This document shows, in pieces, positions 46,876 to 59,375 of a stretch of DNA of 64,000 nt. Source of the DNA: Dromaius novaehollandiae (lineage: Eukaryota; Chordata; Aves; Casuariiformes; Dromaiidae); contig NC_088112.1 in NCBI RefSeq assembly GCF_036370855.1, forward strand, positions 17,166,469 through 17,230,468, written 5' to 3'. The notes under the pieces are model-generated. The model saw nothing but the letters and a program-made list of their open reading frames with translations, made no database searches and was not told where the DNA came from. The first letter of the stretch is position 1. Every line of letters starts with the position of its first letter. Position numbers and translations under genes: made by a program.

Positions 46876-47867
46876 TTAATGAGTTCCTAACAACTCATCC
46901 AAATCATTCATCCACTCCTCTGAAGTCCTGTTTTTCAGCAAAGAGTCTATCAGATCTGTGTCACCAGTTAAGTTCTGAAGTCCATTATTGCCCGACTGGC
47001 TGCTGTAGGCAAAAGGCAGCTCTTGACTAGTTGTCCTCACAGGGTACCCTTGGCTACAGTGCAGATTACCTCTGTTGGGCAGTTGCTGATTTGGATTCTG
47101 GTTGAAAGCAGTCAGATCTGGAACAGTCTGGTTCATGCCAGGCAAGACTTGCTGTGAGGGTACCTGCTGCTGCGTAGGTGGGTTTGTCCGCTGCTGCGCG
47201 CCTAAGGACGACGACAACATCTGCCCAGAGACAGCAGCATTCATAGAGGTCATCGGTCTGCTGGTGCTTAGGCTTACCTGAGGCATTCCTTGAGCAAACT
47301 GTTGGTTGGCCATCTTTAGATGAGTTTGTTGCATGTGGAAAGAGGAGCTGGCAGTAAAGGGTCCTAAGCCACCGTTTCCTTGCGTCTGGCTGTTAATATT
47401 AGGGATACCTTGGTGTTGCCAAGATGGATTTTGCGCCCCCATAGCAGCTGGTACTCTTGCCATCTGTGGCTTAGATAAAGTTGGATTCAGTGCACCTTTA
47501 TTGTGCTGCTGAGAAATACTTGAGTTTGCTAAGGTATTCTGCCCATACCCAGCAGGAACAGCAGCACCCTGGCCCAAGCTGCCTTGTCTCTGCATTGGTG
47601 GCTGTCCGTTGGCACTCTGAGCTGCGTGCTGTGGAACCATCTGCGTCATACCGGACGCCAAGTTGTACAATCCCCCGCGCTGCATGTTTTGCATACTGCT
47701 ATACTGAGTCACACCCCGATCCTGCTGACTGGAGCCTGACTGGAGCGGAGGAACAGAACTGTGTCCCGGTCCCATCTGGATCATGTTCTGGGTCTGAGGA
47801 AACATCCGTGGACTACTCGAGTTTGACTGTCCTAAATTACTTACCCCAGGCATGGCTGAAGATGACC
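46876..47867 (-). CDS. MAML1: MAML1 exon 5 (C-terminal activation region, with stop)
   Basis: After the acceptor gtttcag the exon reads (G)SSSAMPGVSNLGQSNSSSP and runs through serine-, glutamine- and asparagine-rich sequence to the conserved end TDLIDSLLKNRTSEEWMNDL, DELLGTH, then TAA at 46,878-46,876. The last 30 residues form the conserved acidic C-terminal segment that contributes to transactivation. Confidence 0.97.
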
Positions 47868-50800
47868 CTGAAACACAAAGAAATGTTTTGTGTATTAACC
47901 ATCTCGGTTCAACCAGAGCCAGGCTAGGCCTGCTGACCCTCTACTCCAGAAAGGAGGTGCAGCTACCTTTATATAAACCAATTTATGGAACTGACAGACA
48001 GCAGTATTTCAATTAAAGACAAAAGAGTGAGATCAAGTTGGCAGTGCTAACTAGGGCAGCAACTGACAAACACATATGACAACACCCTAAAAAATTTGAA
48101 TGCCACTTCTGGGAGTTCAGCATTATTCTGAAAAAAAGGTTTAAAAGCAGGACCCCAATATTTCTTTGTGAACAGAGGCGTACACACATACTTCAAAGTG
48201 CATGCACAATATACCAGGCTCTTAAAAAGACCTTACTGCCCATTCACTGTCAGTCATCCTGTGCATACACAATGTATCTCCTACTGCACCACTGCAGTAT
48301 TTCCAGTCCTACACTTTCATAATTCCATAAAGTTCTGCTTTATATAACTTTCAGCAATTTTTTGTCAAGTATCTTTGGGATTTCCACAGTGAAACATTCA
48401 CTATGTTAATATGCAAAGAGTGATAATCACACAGGATGATTTGCAAAAATAAGTCTTCTCAGCAAATCAAAAAGAAACCAACGACCTTTGCCCTTGTCAA
48501 CTCTGAGTAAAAACGTTCTTGTAGAAGAGAACGTCCCCATACTTAAAGAAACCAACTGGGGAAAAGCCTGTGAAGTAAAGGCACCTATCCACAAACACAC
48601 ACATCTTAGAGTCAACCAAGGGAAACTTACCTACGCTAGTACCTTCTCTCTTTCCAACTGCAAAATTTTTGTATTTTAAGAGAACTGAAGAACATTAGCT
48701 CTTCACTGATTTAAATTAATTATCCAAACACACTGTAAAAGCAACAGTGTTACAGAAAAGAAAAAGGAGTCTTACTGGAAAAGTACAGTGAAGAGGAAGT
48801 ACACATACCAGGATGTGAGATGCAAAGAACAGTTATAATCAATATATTAAAATTTTTCCTGGTCATAATGACATTCATTATGGCAACATGTATTCTAAAC
48901 AGACCTACCCCTGTATTCCTGTAAAAAAGCTGACAGAGGAAAAAAAATTTCAGTGCAATGTTTGAAGGATGCTACTTAGCATTGTTAACACACAATCCCT
49001 TTTTTATTGGTATCAAGTTTTCTCAGTTAAGTAACAAAGCCAAGTTACAGTTCTACCAGGCACCACGTAGTCATGAACACTGCAAGAATGAGGTTATGTT
49101 TCTACTTGCATCTTTCACCTTCAGTGTTAATTTCTGGGGGAATATAAGAGCAAGGCAATAGAAGGACAGGAATAAGCACATTTTCTGTACTTTTGGTTTA
49201 TTCAGAAAAAGAGAGAAGCAGCTTCTGGGTACCCTGTTAGGTAAGAATTTGTCAGGTAAGGAGATGAGGTTTTATTTGTTTTTTTTTTTTTAAATGCTCT
49301 CTAGTTCTTCCACATTCATAATGCTATTTTAGCTTAATGGTAACAATATCTTTTATTTATCAGTGTTAGTACACTAAATACATAGCAAATTTCTTCTACA
49401 AAAAACCCACACAGGATACCAATATGTAATGAAGAGAATTAGAGCTTGCATTCCCCTCCAAAGATAGCAGGGATAAACATTAAGAGTTTGAAACTCATCC
49501 TGGTAGATGAAGGAAATAATAAATCATGTGCTTTTTGTTAATGAGGGTCTGTGGTAAATATAAGCAGAACTGATGTTATGTTTCAGGAAAAAATGAATCC
49601 TAACATCACATAAATGCAAGAAAGTTAAGGAGAATTTACAGACTGTAAAGGGAAGGGGGGATATAAAAAGACCTTTAGAAAAATGAAGGTACTTAAGATT
49701 TTTACCCATTTCCAAAGCAATATTAACGAATCAGCAGTGTAAGTTGAGCTAAGCAAGGTACCAGGGACAAGGGAGGCTGATCGTTTTCAACTGAATCTCA
49801 GTACAGCTCAAAACATTAAGGCATGATGACACAGCAAGATGATGCATTAAATTAATTAAAAGCTATCCAGTTCAGGAACTTTGAAGACCCCTTCCTTTTA
49901 GTCCTTTTTTTTTTTTTTTGCCACTAATTCAATTGCCTTATCTGTTTACCTGTGAACTGTCCAACCTGTTGCTGGTAAGGATTCTGCGGCTGATCCTGAT
50001 ACTGGGGAGGTGGTCGAGTCAGGTGCCGCTGCAGCTGCTGCTCTTGCTGGTGCCGCTGTTTCTCCTAGGAGAGGTCCAACACAAGAGAATTAGAAAACAA
50101 GTGAAGCTTTTTCAAGGGTAACTCTCTTCGATAGGGATCAAGGGATCTGCGTACTTTTACGAGGAGCTGGTAATTACAGGGGTTTCAGCAGCACTAAAAA
50201 TCAATTCAGAAGTTTTTTTCTGAAGGTTCAAGCACTCAATTTAGTCTGATAAAGGACAAATCTAGGAACTGAGACAAGGCAACAACAGCATGCATTACAG
50301 AAGCAATTGCAATGCATATCTGAGTCCTTCAGAACACTGAAATCAGGGATGCTAGCCTTTCAATCAGTAATATATTCAACAGACATTTTCAGAAATCCTC
50401 TAAAGACAAAAAACAAGACAGCAAAAGCAAGTGTGTATAAAAAAATTCACACATACTTTTTGCTCCTCACCCCCATACCAATTTAATTTTAACAAGATAT
50501 CCAACATAAAAGTACAAGTCAAAAATATCAGTGCTACAAAGTAAAAAAAAGATATAAATATTTTCTAGCCTTTGTTTTCAAAAAAAAAAAAAACGCAAAC
50601 CCAAATTTTTATACACCACAGGTTTTCCTAGAAGATTATGGGTAACTGCACAACTAAGTTTATAACAGAAGCTATATCAGACTCGTAATCATTGCTCAAA
50701 ACTATTTTGTTAACAATTCACTAATTCAAACAAAGTCTAACAGTGATTCAAAATAATTTGGCCTCTTCAAAGTATCTAATCTGTACCTAAGTTATAATAA

Positions 50801-53800
50801 ATCTATCAAACAAACAAAACAAGCAAGCCTTCTGTAAGAAATATTTTGGGGGCAAAAGGAAATTGTAAGTCTTTGGGGGAAGGAAGGGAGAGAATGTACA
50901 TGTGTGAAAGACTGCATGAGACTACACCATCAAGATCTCAGTGTGCAGTTAAACAGCCAAAAGGCTGCTTTTACTATATGAAACATATAAGGGATAGCAT
51001 TTCTGGCTTTTATTCCAGAGATGAGATTGAAGCACTAAGTTTTGGGAGAACTACGAAGTGATACAACGCTCGACTGCCTACTTATCTGAAAGGCTGCACA
51101 GGGCAGAGAAGGGGACAGAAACTCCTTTCTGAGAGTACCGAAGCAAAGGAGCAAGCAATAAGCCTTTAAAAAAAAGAGACAAGCACAATGTAGCAAATAG
51201 GCAGATACGCGTCCCTACCATGCTTTTAAAACATCTACAACTACGAAGTTGTTGAGACATGCAGAGGAATGAAGAGCACAGGCTCCTTCACAGAAAGGAC
51301 TTGCTGCCTGCAGGACCAGTCAAACCTGAAAGAGCCCGACCACAGAAGCCAAGGAGGGATGCCACAGATCTACAAAAAGGCATGAACCCGAGATGTCTGG
51401 CTCAGCAAAAAAGGCTGCAGAACAGCAAATGCAAAGAAAGCTTTAGCGTGGCAGACAATGGCACTGAAGTTACTGGAAACTACAGTTCTCTTGCAAAACA
51501 GAGACCAACTGTTTCAGAAGCCTTTTGGTAAAACTACTTCCACTATCATACCTATCTGAAGAATTAAATACCAAATTAGAGTGCTAACACGATCTAGGGT
51601 GACCGGGCAATGCAAGCCCAAGGAATGTCACAAATGCAGTACCCAAGCCTGATCAGCAAGAAGCTCCAAAGCAAAGCTGCTCCTTCATTTAGATTCAAAG
51701 TCTCGGCATCGCTGTACAAAGATACAAGTTAATCGTAGTCATCGTAGCTAGGACAGAAATCATGTTTTAATACCAATATTCACTATCGCAACACGCACTG
51801 TATTTCTGGCTAAGAGGCAGGAAATAGGAAGGAGAAAAAAAAGTTTCAACACTATGTTCGAGAGATGTTACTTATCACCCTGTTAAATACACCAGCCTTC
51901 TGTTAAGAGCTTGTTATCAGCATCAAACTAAGTCCATTACTTAGCTAAAAAACCAGTCACAACTCAACCAGACATTGCATATCACCCATTCACCAGGGCC
52001 ACACAAATACAAACAGGATGCCAACATCCCATCTTTCCTCTCCACCTTCTTTTGAAGGGTACCTGTTTGTCCATATTTTGGGAGAGTATAAATACTAGTA
52101 ATTTTTATCATTTGATACTAACATAGAAAGCACCAAAGAACTGAATGATTTACTAAAAAGAAAGTGCTGGATTTATACATGAGTTAATAGATCATACAGA
52201 AATCATACAGTGAATCTGAGTTCAGTGATGATTTGGGTATTCTTTGTCTCTCACAGACTTTGAGAGCATATTCACAGCATGCAATATTTTTTCCACCCCA
52301 ATATTCCTTCAGCCCAGTCTGTATTATGCATTTTTAATTAAAGTAGATGTATGGCCAGTGATAATCTCATGTTTTAGTCAAGAATTTCAATGTACTTTTT
52401 CTTATCGTTGGGCATATACGCAGTTCATCGGCCTTTCTTTAAATCATTGGCTCTTTTCTTCATTATCCTCGAAGACAACACTTCTCAGCAGTACAGATCA
52501 TTACTTTTTTTTTCCTCCCAAAATATGTAAATAGCAGGTTTTCCCTGGGTCTCACACTTTGAAAATTAATTTCCCACTTCCTCCATACTAGACACTAGTA
52601 ATTTCTTTGTACATATAGTAACTGGAACAGGCCTGTATGGGTTTTTTCAAGGATGCAGAAAAGCACAGATAATGGGAATTAAGGCCCTCTGGGCTGATTT
52701 CCAGCTGAAAGACTTGCAAAAGGTTTAAAGCTTAGATGGCTTCACACAAGCAGGCTGTTTCCAAGAGAGACAGAAGCACCTTTCTGCACAGTCTAAAGGG
52801 TAGCAGAGTTAATTACTTGGTTAATCAACTTCCTCCCAAAAACAAATGAAAGCATTTCAAAATTTGAAACATAACTGCCGTGGCACTTGCATAGAAGAAA
52901 GCAGAAGGCATATTCATCTTAGAGTCCATCTATACTCATTGCTTCTGTTTTCAGAGCTCTGGAAACATATCAGCAGTATCCCAGCCTCATCTTTTGTTTA
53001 GCTCTTTGCCTGTCTTCCTTCACAAAGAATCACACCATCACTGGTATAATACCTCCTCTCCCTGTAGTTATTGCCTTGCATTTCCTCACAAGTAAATTCC
53101 ACCTGTTTTATACACATATTCACAACTGAGTCTTGTAATAGCAGAAAAACTAAGTCTCAGCAGTTAAATGTATTTGAGATACTCTTATATAAGCATATAA
53201 AACAGCAATTACTTTTATGACACCAAAATGCCTTTTAGTTTACATCTCCTGTATTGCAAGGTGATAACTGTCCTGCAAGATTTCAAGTGCTGCTTCAGTC
53301 CACCAAAGCAAACCAGCGCAAAGACAAAAGACTGACTCCTCTTACCTGCTCAGCTAAAAGATGTTGCTGTCTCTGCCCCATTAGGAACTGCTGCTTCTGT
53401 TGCTCCATGAGCAAGTGCTTTTGTTGCTGCTCCCTTTGCTTCTGCTGGTCCATCAGCATTTGGTGTTGCTTCATCACTGCTGCTTGCTGCTGATTGCTGA
53501 GATATGGTGTGCTGCTGTGGTTACCTGCCATGGACACTGTGGGAGGCTGGGCACCAACGCCAGGGCCCGGGACAGAAACAGGAACACGAGGAACATTAGG
53601 AGAAGGATTTTGATCCTGCAGAATACAGAGAGTGACATGAGTTACAGAAGAAGGTTAGCTCTCCAATTTTACAAATCCCACATAATTATGCAGATGAACA
53701 AAGTCACTTTCATAGCAAAAACCACAATGTGTGTTACTATCTTTCGACAGGATAAAGCAGACAGACTTTATAAAGTATGTATAGGGAGGGGAATCATCTT

Positions 53801-56800
53801 ATATCCTCAAAAAAAGAAAAAAATGCTTTTCTGTGCATTCACACAACTATTTAACAAAAATTACAACAGTTCCCTATATTGCCATCTTTATACAATAACC
53901 TCTCCATTTATGAAGCTTCTGAGGGAAGAGGCAAAGTATCATACAGTTTTCAATTCACCGAATCAAAGACGGCCAAAGCCTCGTTTATCAAGTGTCAGAC
54001 ATAAAAGTGAGAGCTTGAAGTTAACGTCACAAGCTCCACAGCATCCAGGAAAAGAGGTGTTAACTTCAGTCTCACTTACCACATTCCCAAATTCCAGCTC
54101 AAACAGATGCACATAGCTTTGTATGCTCCTAATCAGCAAGAGGAATACTCCCAGTTACAAACAGCTCTTCAAATCCACCAACTTCAGTTAACCTTGGTAG
54201 CAGGATTTCAAACACCGTTTTAAGTTATCTTTATGCAAAACATTTAAATCCTACCTTCTCCAACACTATTTAATTCAGCGAGTGTTTATGCCTCTCCTCT
54301 TGAAGTTGCTTTTGTTAGTAACAGAGTATTTAATATTTGCAGGTGAAGGGGAGGAAGGCTCATCAGTGACCAAAACGAAGAGTCTAACCCATCTTTTCCA
54401 GCAAGGCAATCACTACCACCTTTCACAGAAATATTACTAGAGTTAACCCAGTTTTATTATTTTTCTTCATAAGTGTCTGCTTTTTTAGAAGACAAATTGA
54501 GGAAAAAAAATCAATTACCACTAAGTTTAAAAAAAAAAAAAAAGCAATTAAGACTTGATACTGTCCTCTTTGTACCAGCAAATCCATTTGAAATTTGACT
54601 GGCAATTTTTGTCATTTTTAAGCACAGTTCAGTCTCAACTAATTATGTTAACAAATATCATTTTCAAGATTAGAATTTAGCTAATGGGCTGGGCTGTCAG
54701 TTTTCACTCGTTGCAGTTTCATCAGAAATCATGAGCCAAATATAGGTAATGCAGTGCTGTCTAAGTTTTTCTATATGCAAGCTTTTGGCAAATTCTCCAG
54801 AAGTGTTGATTAATATTTTTGTTATTTCAGTGCACGTGTGGCAATGTGTATGTAAGGTCACCTTCAAGGTTCTCAGTGAGAGGGAGATGCGACACACACA
54901 ATCATCACAAGCCTTCCCCTTCATCTTCCACCAAAACATTAAAATTTTTGTTTCCCAAATTTTTTAAGGGGATTTAACCTCTCGGCGTCTTAAAAATGAG
55001 ACCAATGCATGCTTTGTATTTTTACATGAGTGTGATCTTTTCCACAGATTAACCAGATATTTGTCACTGTTTTTTTGTTTTGCCTTACTGAGGAAGCATA
55101 ACTAGAGCAGGAGCTCCGACACCTTTTGCTAGAGGAGTTTTAATCCTTATAACAGAGACCTTTTTTCCCCTCAAGAAGTCATTCAGCACATGCATTACAG
55201 GCACAAATTACAAATTTCCAAGTCTCTTCTCCTCCATCCACTACATAGATTTCACTTGCAGAATACCTGTGATACCAGGTGTACACTGATATTTATTATT
55301 GCAAAATCCTTTATATATCATAAGGCAAACAAGCACAACCGACACTTCTTTATAGGAAAAAACCTGAAGCATATTACTTCAGCACACAAATATTATTAAC
55401 TTCATTCTTAAAGACAGATCCCTTCCCATGCTTCCCCAATTCCCATCGATTAACTAGTACAAATTCTTAGATTTGAAAAGGCTCAAGGAACACCCCCAAA
55501 GAAAGCAATGCAACCCTCACCCCTCTTCAAAGAAAAGCAACTCAAGACATCTGTTTATAGTAAGTCAACTCTTGACATCAAGTCAGGGACTAAAAAGAAG
55601 GTAAAGAAAGCAAGGCTTCTTTGAGAATGTTGTTTAACACCAGTTTTATAAGTTATTTTGGGCAAAAGTTTACAAAGCATCTATTTATCTTTGCAAGTAG
55701 TAACTTCTATAAAGTGTGACAAAATTTGTTGCCCACAAAGTATATTAAGCTGGAAATCACAAGTTAGCAGCATGACTTAGAATTGGATATTAAAAACTGT
55801 CCTCAGCAGAAAATACAGTTCTCGATTCTTTTCTCAGCTTATTGCATATTCTAATTTTCTACTTTAAAAACAAGTGGCCACTGTTTTGAAATATTACTAA
55901 GTAATCTGCACTCTAATCTTACCTATCCAACAACCTCTTGCAAAACCTTAAACCTGCTACTGAACAAAGGCAACAAAATTCAGAATATTCACCTGACTGT
56001 GTGGCAGGAGAGGTCGGTAGGCAATGTTTCCAGACTTCGGTTTCAGCAGGATCATCCCATTCTGGTCATCGCTCACATGAGGCAGCGGTGGCTGCTGGCG
56101 TTGTTGTATGTAAGCCAACATGGAAGTCTTGTTCTGAGCGGGTACTGTAACTCCCTGATCACATTCCACTTTGTAATGCGAAAGAGGCTTGGTGTTTCCA
56201 TAGTCCAGCATAGAACCTTGACTATTCACAGGGTTCTGGTTCAAGCTGCTTTGCTGATGACCCAGCATACTCACATGATAATTGCCTCCAGCTCTTGGTG
56301 AACTTTTATTTCCCATATTAGACATCATGAGCTTCTGATTGTTGAAGTCTGGCTGGTAAACTGAAGGACTGGTGGGATTTTCCATGGTATATGGGACAGC
56401 CAGCGGACTGTGAGAAGGCCCAGACTGTTGCCAGCTAGACATCTGATTAGTTTGGTGGACCTGTGAAGCTTGTTGCTGGTTCTGCAACATCTGGTCTCTC
56501 TTCTGCTTGGCAGCAATCTGCTGAAGTTGATGAGCAGAGGACATTTCTTTGGCACTTCCTGTGCCCTTCCCAGGTAACAACACATTAGGGAGAGGCCTCT
56601 GGACGTTCTGAGAGTGGTTTGATGCCTGCATCATGGGCTGGTTCGGATTTTCAGTCATCGACTGACTGGAAGGCTGAAACATAGCCTGAGAACTACCAAC
56701 TGCTGGAGTAGCAGCACTTACAGGTACAGAAGCAGCACCAATAAATGCTGGACCTGAAGAAGTGGATCTAACCTGCGGAGATCCCATCTGTTCCTGTTCA

Positions 56801-57411
56801 AAGGCTGCTGGGGAAAACTCAGTCTTTATGTTAATATCCTGTGGCAATGGAGTCTGTGCAGCTGAATTTGAAGAATCTGCATCCTTTTTCTCTTCAAAGT
56901 CTTCATTAAAGAGATCCTTCATGTCTTCATCAGGCACTGATCTATTAAGCTCATCAATAAGCTCCTTCCATTCTTGCTCATTAAGATTAAGATCAGGCAT
57001 CAAGTTGTTCTGAGAAATAGAACCCCCTGCTCCAGCAATCATACATGGAAGATCATCTACAGGCTCCTGTTTGAGTTCTTTGTTCAAACCCAAAGGAAAT
57101 GAGTCATCAGCATCACCACCTCCATTCATCTGCAAGTTGGAATCTGGAAGACACTTTTTGCTAATGCCATCTAGTCCCACTGAATGTTTTCCATTGAGTT
57201 GTAAGGTATCTCCGCTGGAAGATTTCTTATCAAGATGATGCAGTGGAGACACAGGAGGCATTCCATTGGAAGAACCACTTACTCCACCAAGGCCATCATC
57301 ACGACGTAGTTTCTTTGACACAGAAAATACATCACCGTAGCCATTCTGCTGGTCTCCATTCTGAGGGGAAGCAGCACTGTCAAGCTTTCTTTTCACAGTC
57401 TCATGGAGCTG
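46876..57411 (-). CDS. MAML1: MAML1, mastermind-like transcriptional co-activator 1, exons 2-5; exon 1 off window
   Basis: MAML1 is a nuclear co-activator that joins the Notch intracellular domain-CSL complex and recruits p300/CBP and CDK8. Exons 2-5 join in frame (1,419, 270, 115 and 992 bases) into about 931 residues; with the missing exon 1 the length fits the human 1,016. The acidic segment DLNLNEQEWKELIDELNRSV, followed by PDEDMKDLFNEDFEEKKD, matches human MAML1 almost exactly and falls in the p300-binding region. The glutamine-rich exon 3 and the C-terminal segment TDLIDSLLKNRTSEEWMNDL are also MAML1-specific and not MAML2/3-like. Exon 1, with the basic helix that contacts Notch and CSL, must lie to the right of the window; nothing resembling it was found between 57,412 and 64,000. 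Confidence 0.97.
47868..49949 (-). other. MAML1: MAML1 intron 4
   Basis: A 2.1-kb intron with a poly(T) run at about 49,905-49,919 near its upstream end. No other feature was recognised. Confidence 0.75.
49950..50064 (-). CDS. MAML1: MAML1 exon 4
   Basis: Between acceptor tctcctag and donor gtaaac, 115 bases encode EKQRHQQEQQLQRHLTRPPP then QYQDQPQNPYQQQVGQFT plus one base of glycine. Human has EKQQFQRHLTRPPPQYQDPT. The frame joins exons 3 and 5 exactly. Confidence 0.95.
50065..53345 (-). other. MAML1: MAML1 intron 3
   Basis: A 3.3-kb AT-rich intron. No coding exon, RNA gene or mobile element was recognised. Confidence 0.75.
53346..53615 (-). CDS. MAML1: MAML1 exon 3 (glutamine-rich)
   Basis: Between acceptor tctgcag and donor gtaaga, 90 codons begin DQNPSPNVPRVPVSVPGPGV and include SNQQQAAVMKQHQMLMDQQK, REQQQKHLLMEQQKQQFLMG and QRQQHLLAEQ. 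Human reads SSQQQAAVMKQHQLLLDQQK. The glutamines are interrupted and not a pure repeat. Confidence 0.96.
53616..55992 (-). other. MAML1: MAML1 intron 2
   Basis: A 2.4-kb AT-rich intron with a poly(A) tract near 54,529-54,543. No other feature was recognised. Confidence 0.75.
55993..57411 (-). CDS. MAML1: MAML1 exon 2 (acidic and p300/CBP-binding region)
   Basis: On the minus strand the acceptor tttttag and donor gtgaat bound 473 codons. The exon reads QLHETVKRKLDSAASPQNGD, then GDQQNGYGDVFSVSKKLRRD. A KKLRRD basic patch precedes the acidic block near residues 135-175 of this exon. The ending is AYRPLLPHSQ. The acceptor is a NAGNAG (TAGCAG), so the first glutamine may be optional and the exon could start at 57,408. 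Confidence 0.96.
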
Positions 57412-59274
57412 CTAAAAACAAAGAGGAAGTTATTTAGTTATGTAAAAGCCATACTTCATACATTAGAACAATTATTTCTCAACAGAACATAGTCCAACTC
57501 TGAATACGACATTTTAGGAAAAAGAAGTTAAAAAAGGTTAGACCTTTGCTTTGATAGGATGTTTTACAAGTCATCACACAAGATGACATCCTTACTATAA
57601 TCTGCTAGGATAAACCTTCAAGTACGTACTAGATCAAATGTAACCACCTCCTTCAAACAAAAACAAAAGCTGACAAATACTTTGAAAACAATAAGAAGTT
57701 GAGAGATTGCTATGAACCAGAACATATTATGCCTTCTCTTCTTCAAAATGCAAAAATATTGAAGAATGTTAAGATTCAAATTTTGCATGAGGAAAAAACC
57801 TCTATTTTATTTGCTTAATGTATCAAAGTCTAATTGTGCTGTAGGACTGCTTTATAAAGCAGCCACAAGTTTAAATACTTAGGAAAAAAGAGCACTTTTA
57901 TTGTGATTATAATCTTTAGAGGAGGCTTGTGTAAATTTCATACACACACACATTTTTGGCACTAAGCAAGATCAGTCTGTCAGCGGTGACCATTGTCCCT
58001 TTCATGCTTATCTAAAGAGTGATTCAGAGTTCAATCAATTCTATCAGAGCAGAATAAGTTTATTCCTTTTTTTTTCCCCCTCCTATATTTGCCAGCTGCT
58101 AATCATGCGCAATGACGGCTAGAGCACCAGCCAGCTTGTCTCCCTTCTAGGGAATACTCCTATTCTTTTTCTTGTAGTGCCACCTAGAAGCAACCAGAGG
58201 GAACAGCAATAGGATCTCAATTTTACAGCCACAGTTTGGGACCCTTTGTTCAACTTCACGTTTCTGGCAACAGTTTCAAGTGTAAACTTCTTTCCAGCAA
58301 CCTCAAAAATATCTGAAAACACAATTCACACACACACCAAAAACGGCTATAAACTTTTCCTTCTCCCAGGTGCATTCTATTAAAAAGAGTTTTGCTTTGC
58401 TTCTCCTGGGATTGCTACGCCAGCACAGACAAACCTGTAAGGCACAGACACTGCTCAAACACAGCAGTGTGCTTAAAGAGGGAGAGCTCCCGCGACCTGT
58501 AAGAGACGCCTTTTCAATCCTCAGGGGGACACAGGAGGACAGCCCCCACAAAAAGCCACCTGTCTGGAGTTCCTGTGCTGTCCTTGCGGTTCGCTGCACA
58601 ACAGTTCTCTCAAATGGTAGAAAAGCAGCTCAGTAAACATACTTGTCTTGAGGTTTGTTTATTTTAATATTACTTGCAGTCTCCATATACAGTCCACTAA
58701 CCCTTGGGGGAAACTGCCTCATCCAAGAACAAACGGGAAACCTCAACATCTCAGCACTCAAGCAAAAGCTAGTATGTAGGGCCAGCACAAATTATCAGAA
58801 GAATTTTAAAGCACTTGCCTGGGCAACAACTCACTAATTTAGGGATAGAACACTATTTCACAGATAATTTTTGTTTAAACAGTCTACTGTTAGCTAATCT
58901 TAGGAAAACACACCATTCAATGCCTGCATAGGTAACAGCAAAATCTTATTTTTATCTGAGGAATAGACTGCAGCTTCCAGGAGACCAGGATCTCTTAGAC
59001 CCTTCATGGAAATGACAGCACAGCAGTAAGATCAGCAGAAGACTTGGTAAGAGGTGGTGCATATTTGAAGAGGAGGCTGGAACTGGGTTTTTTTTTTAAT
59101 CTAAATATTAGGTCTACACCTTGGAGCAGCAGATATAAAGCAAATTTTACAAATACTGACTTGAAAGAATACAGGAAGCTTTTTCATAAAAAGGCAAAAC
59201 AAGAACAAAGAGCAAGGGAGCTTTAACTCAATGGCAACATTTGGCTTTCAGCAAGTTTCCTATTGTTTACTTAA

Positions 59275-59375
59275 TATTCCAACTGGGAAAACTGAAGCTC
59301 AAGGTGGATGAGTAACTTGCCCAAGGTCATATGATGAGTCAATCCCTCAAAGTTTGGAAATGGATCCTCCTTAAC
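59275..59375 (-). mobile_element. Ancient MIR-like (CORE-SINE) fragment
   Basis: The plus strand reads gggaaaactgaagctcaagg, then agtaacttgcccaaggtca and atggatcctcc. This follows the reverse complement of the MIR consensus (gaaactgaggcncagag, agtnacttgcccaaggtca, ggattcgaaccc) in order and spacing. It is diverged and has no intact ends, as expected for a copy from the amniote ancestor. The assignment is by eye. Confidence 0.6.

Noticed and set aside
47481-47927. Open frame of 148 residues on the plus strand
   Set aside because: It is a shadow of MAML1 exon 5 on the other strand.
53400-54116. Open frame of 238 residues on the plus strand
   Set aside because: Its leucine-rich start is the antisense of the glutamine-rich MAML1 exon 3; the rest is intron.
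55999-56301. Open frame on the plus strand opposite MAML1 exon 2
   Set aside because: Antisense shadow of a well-supported coding exon.
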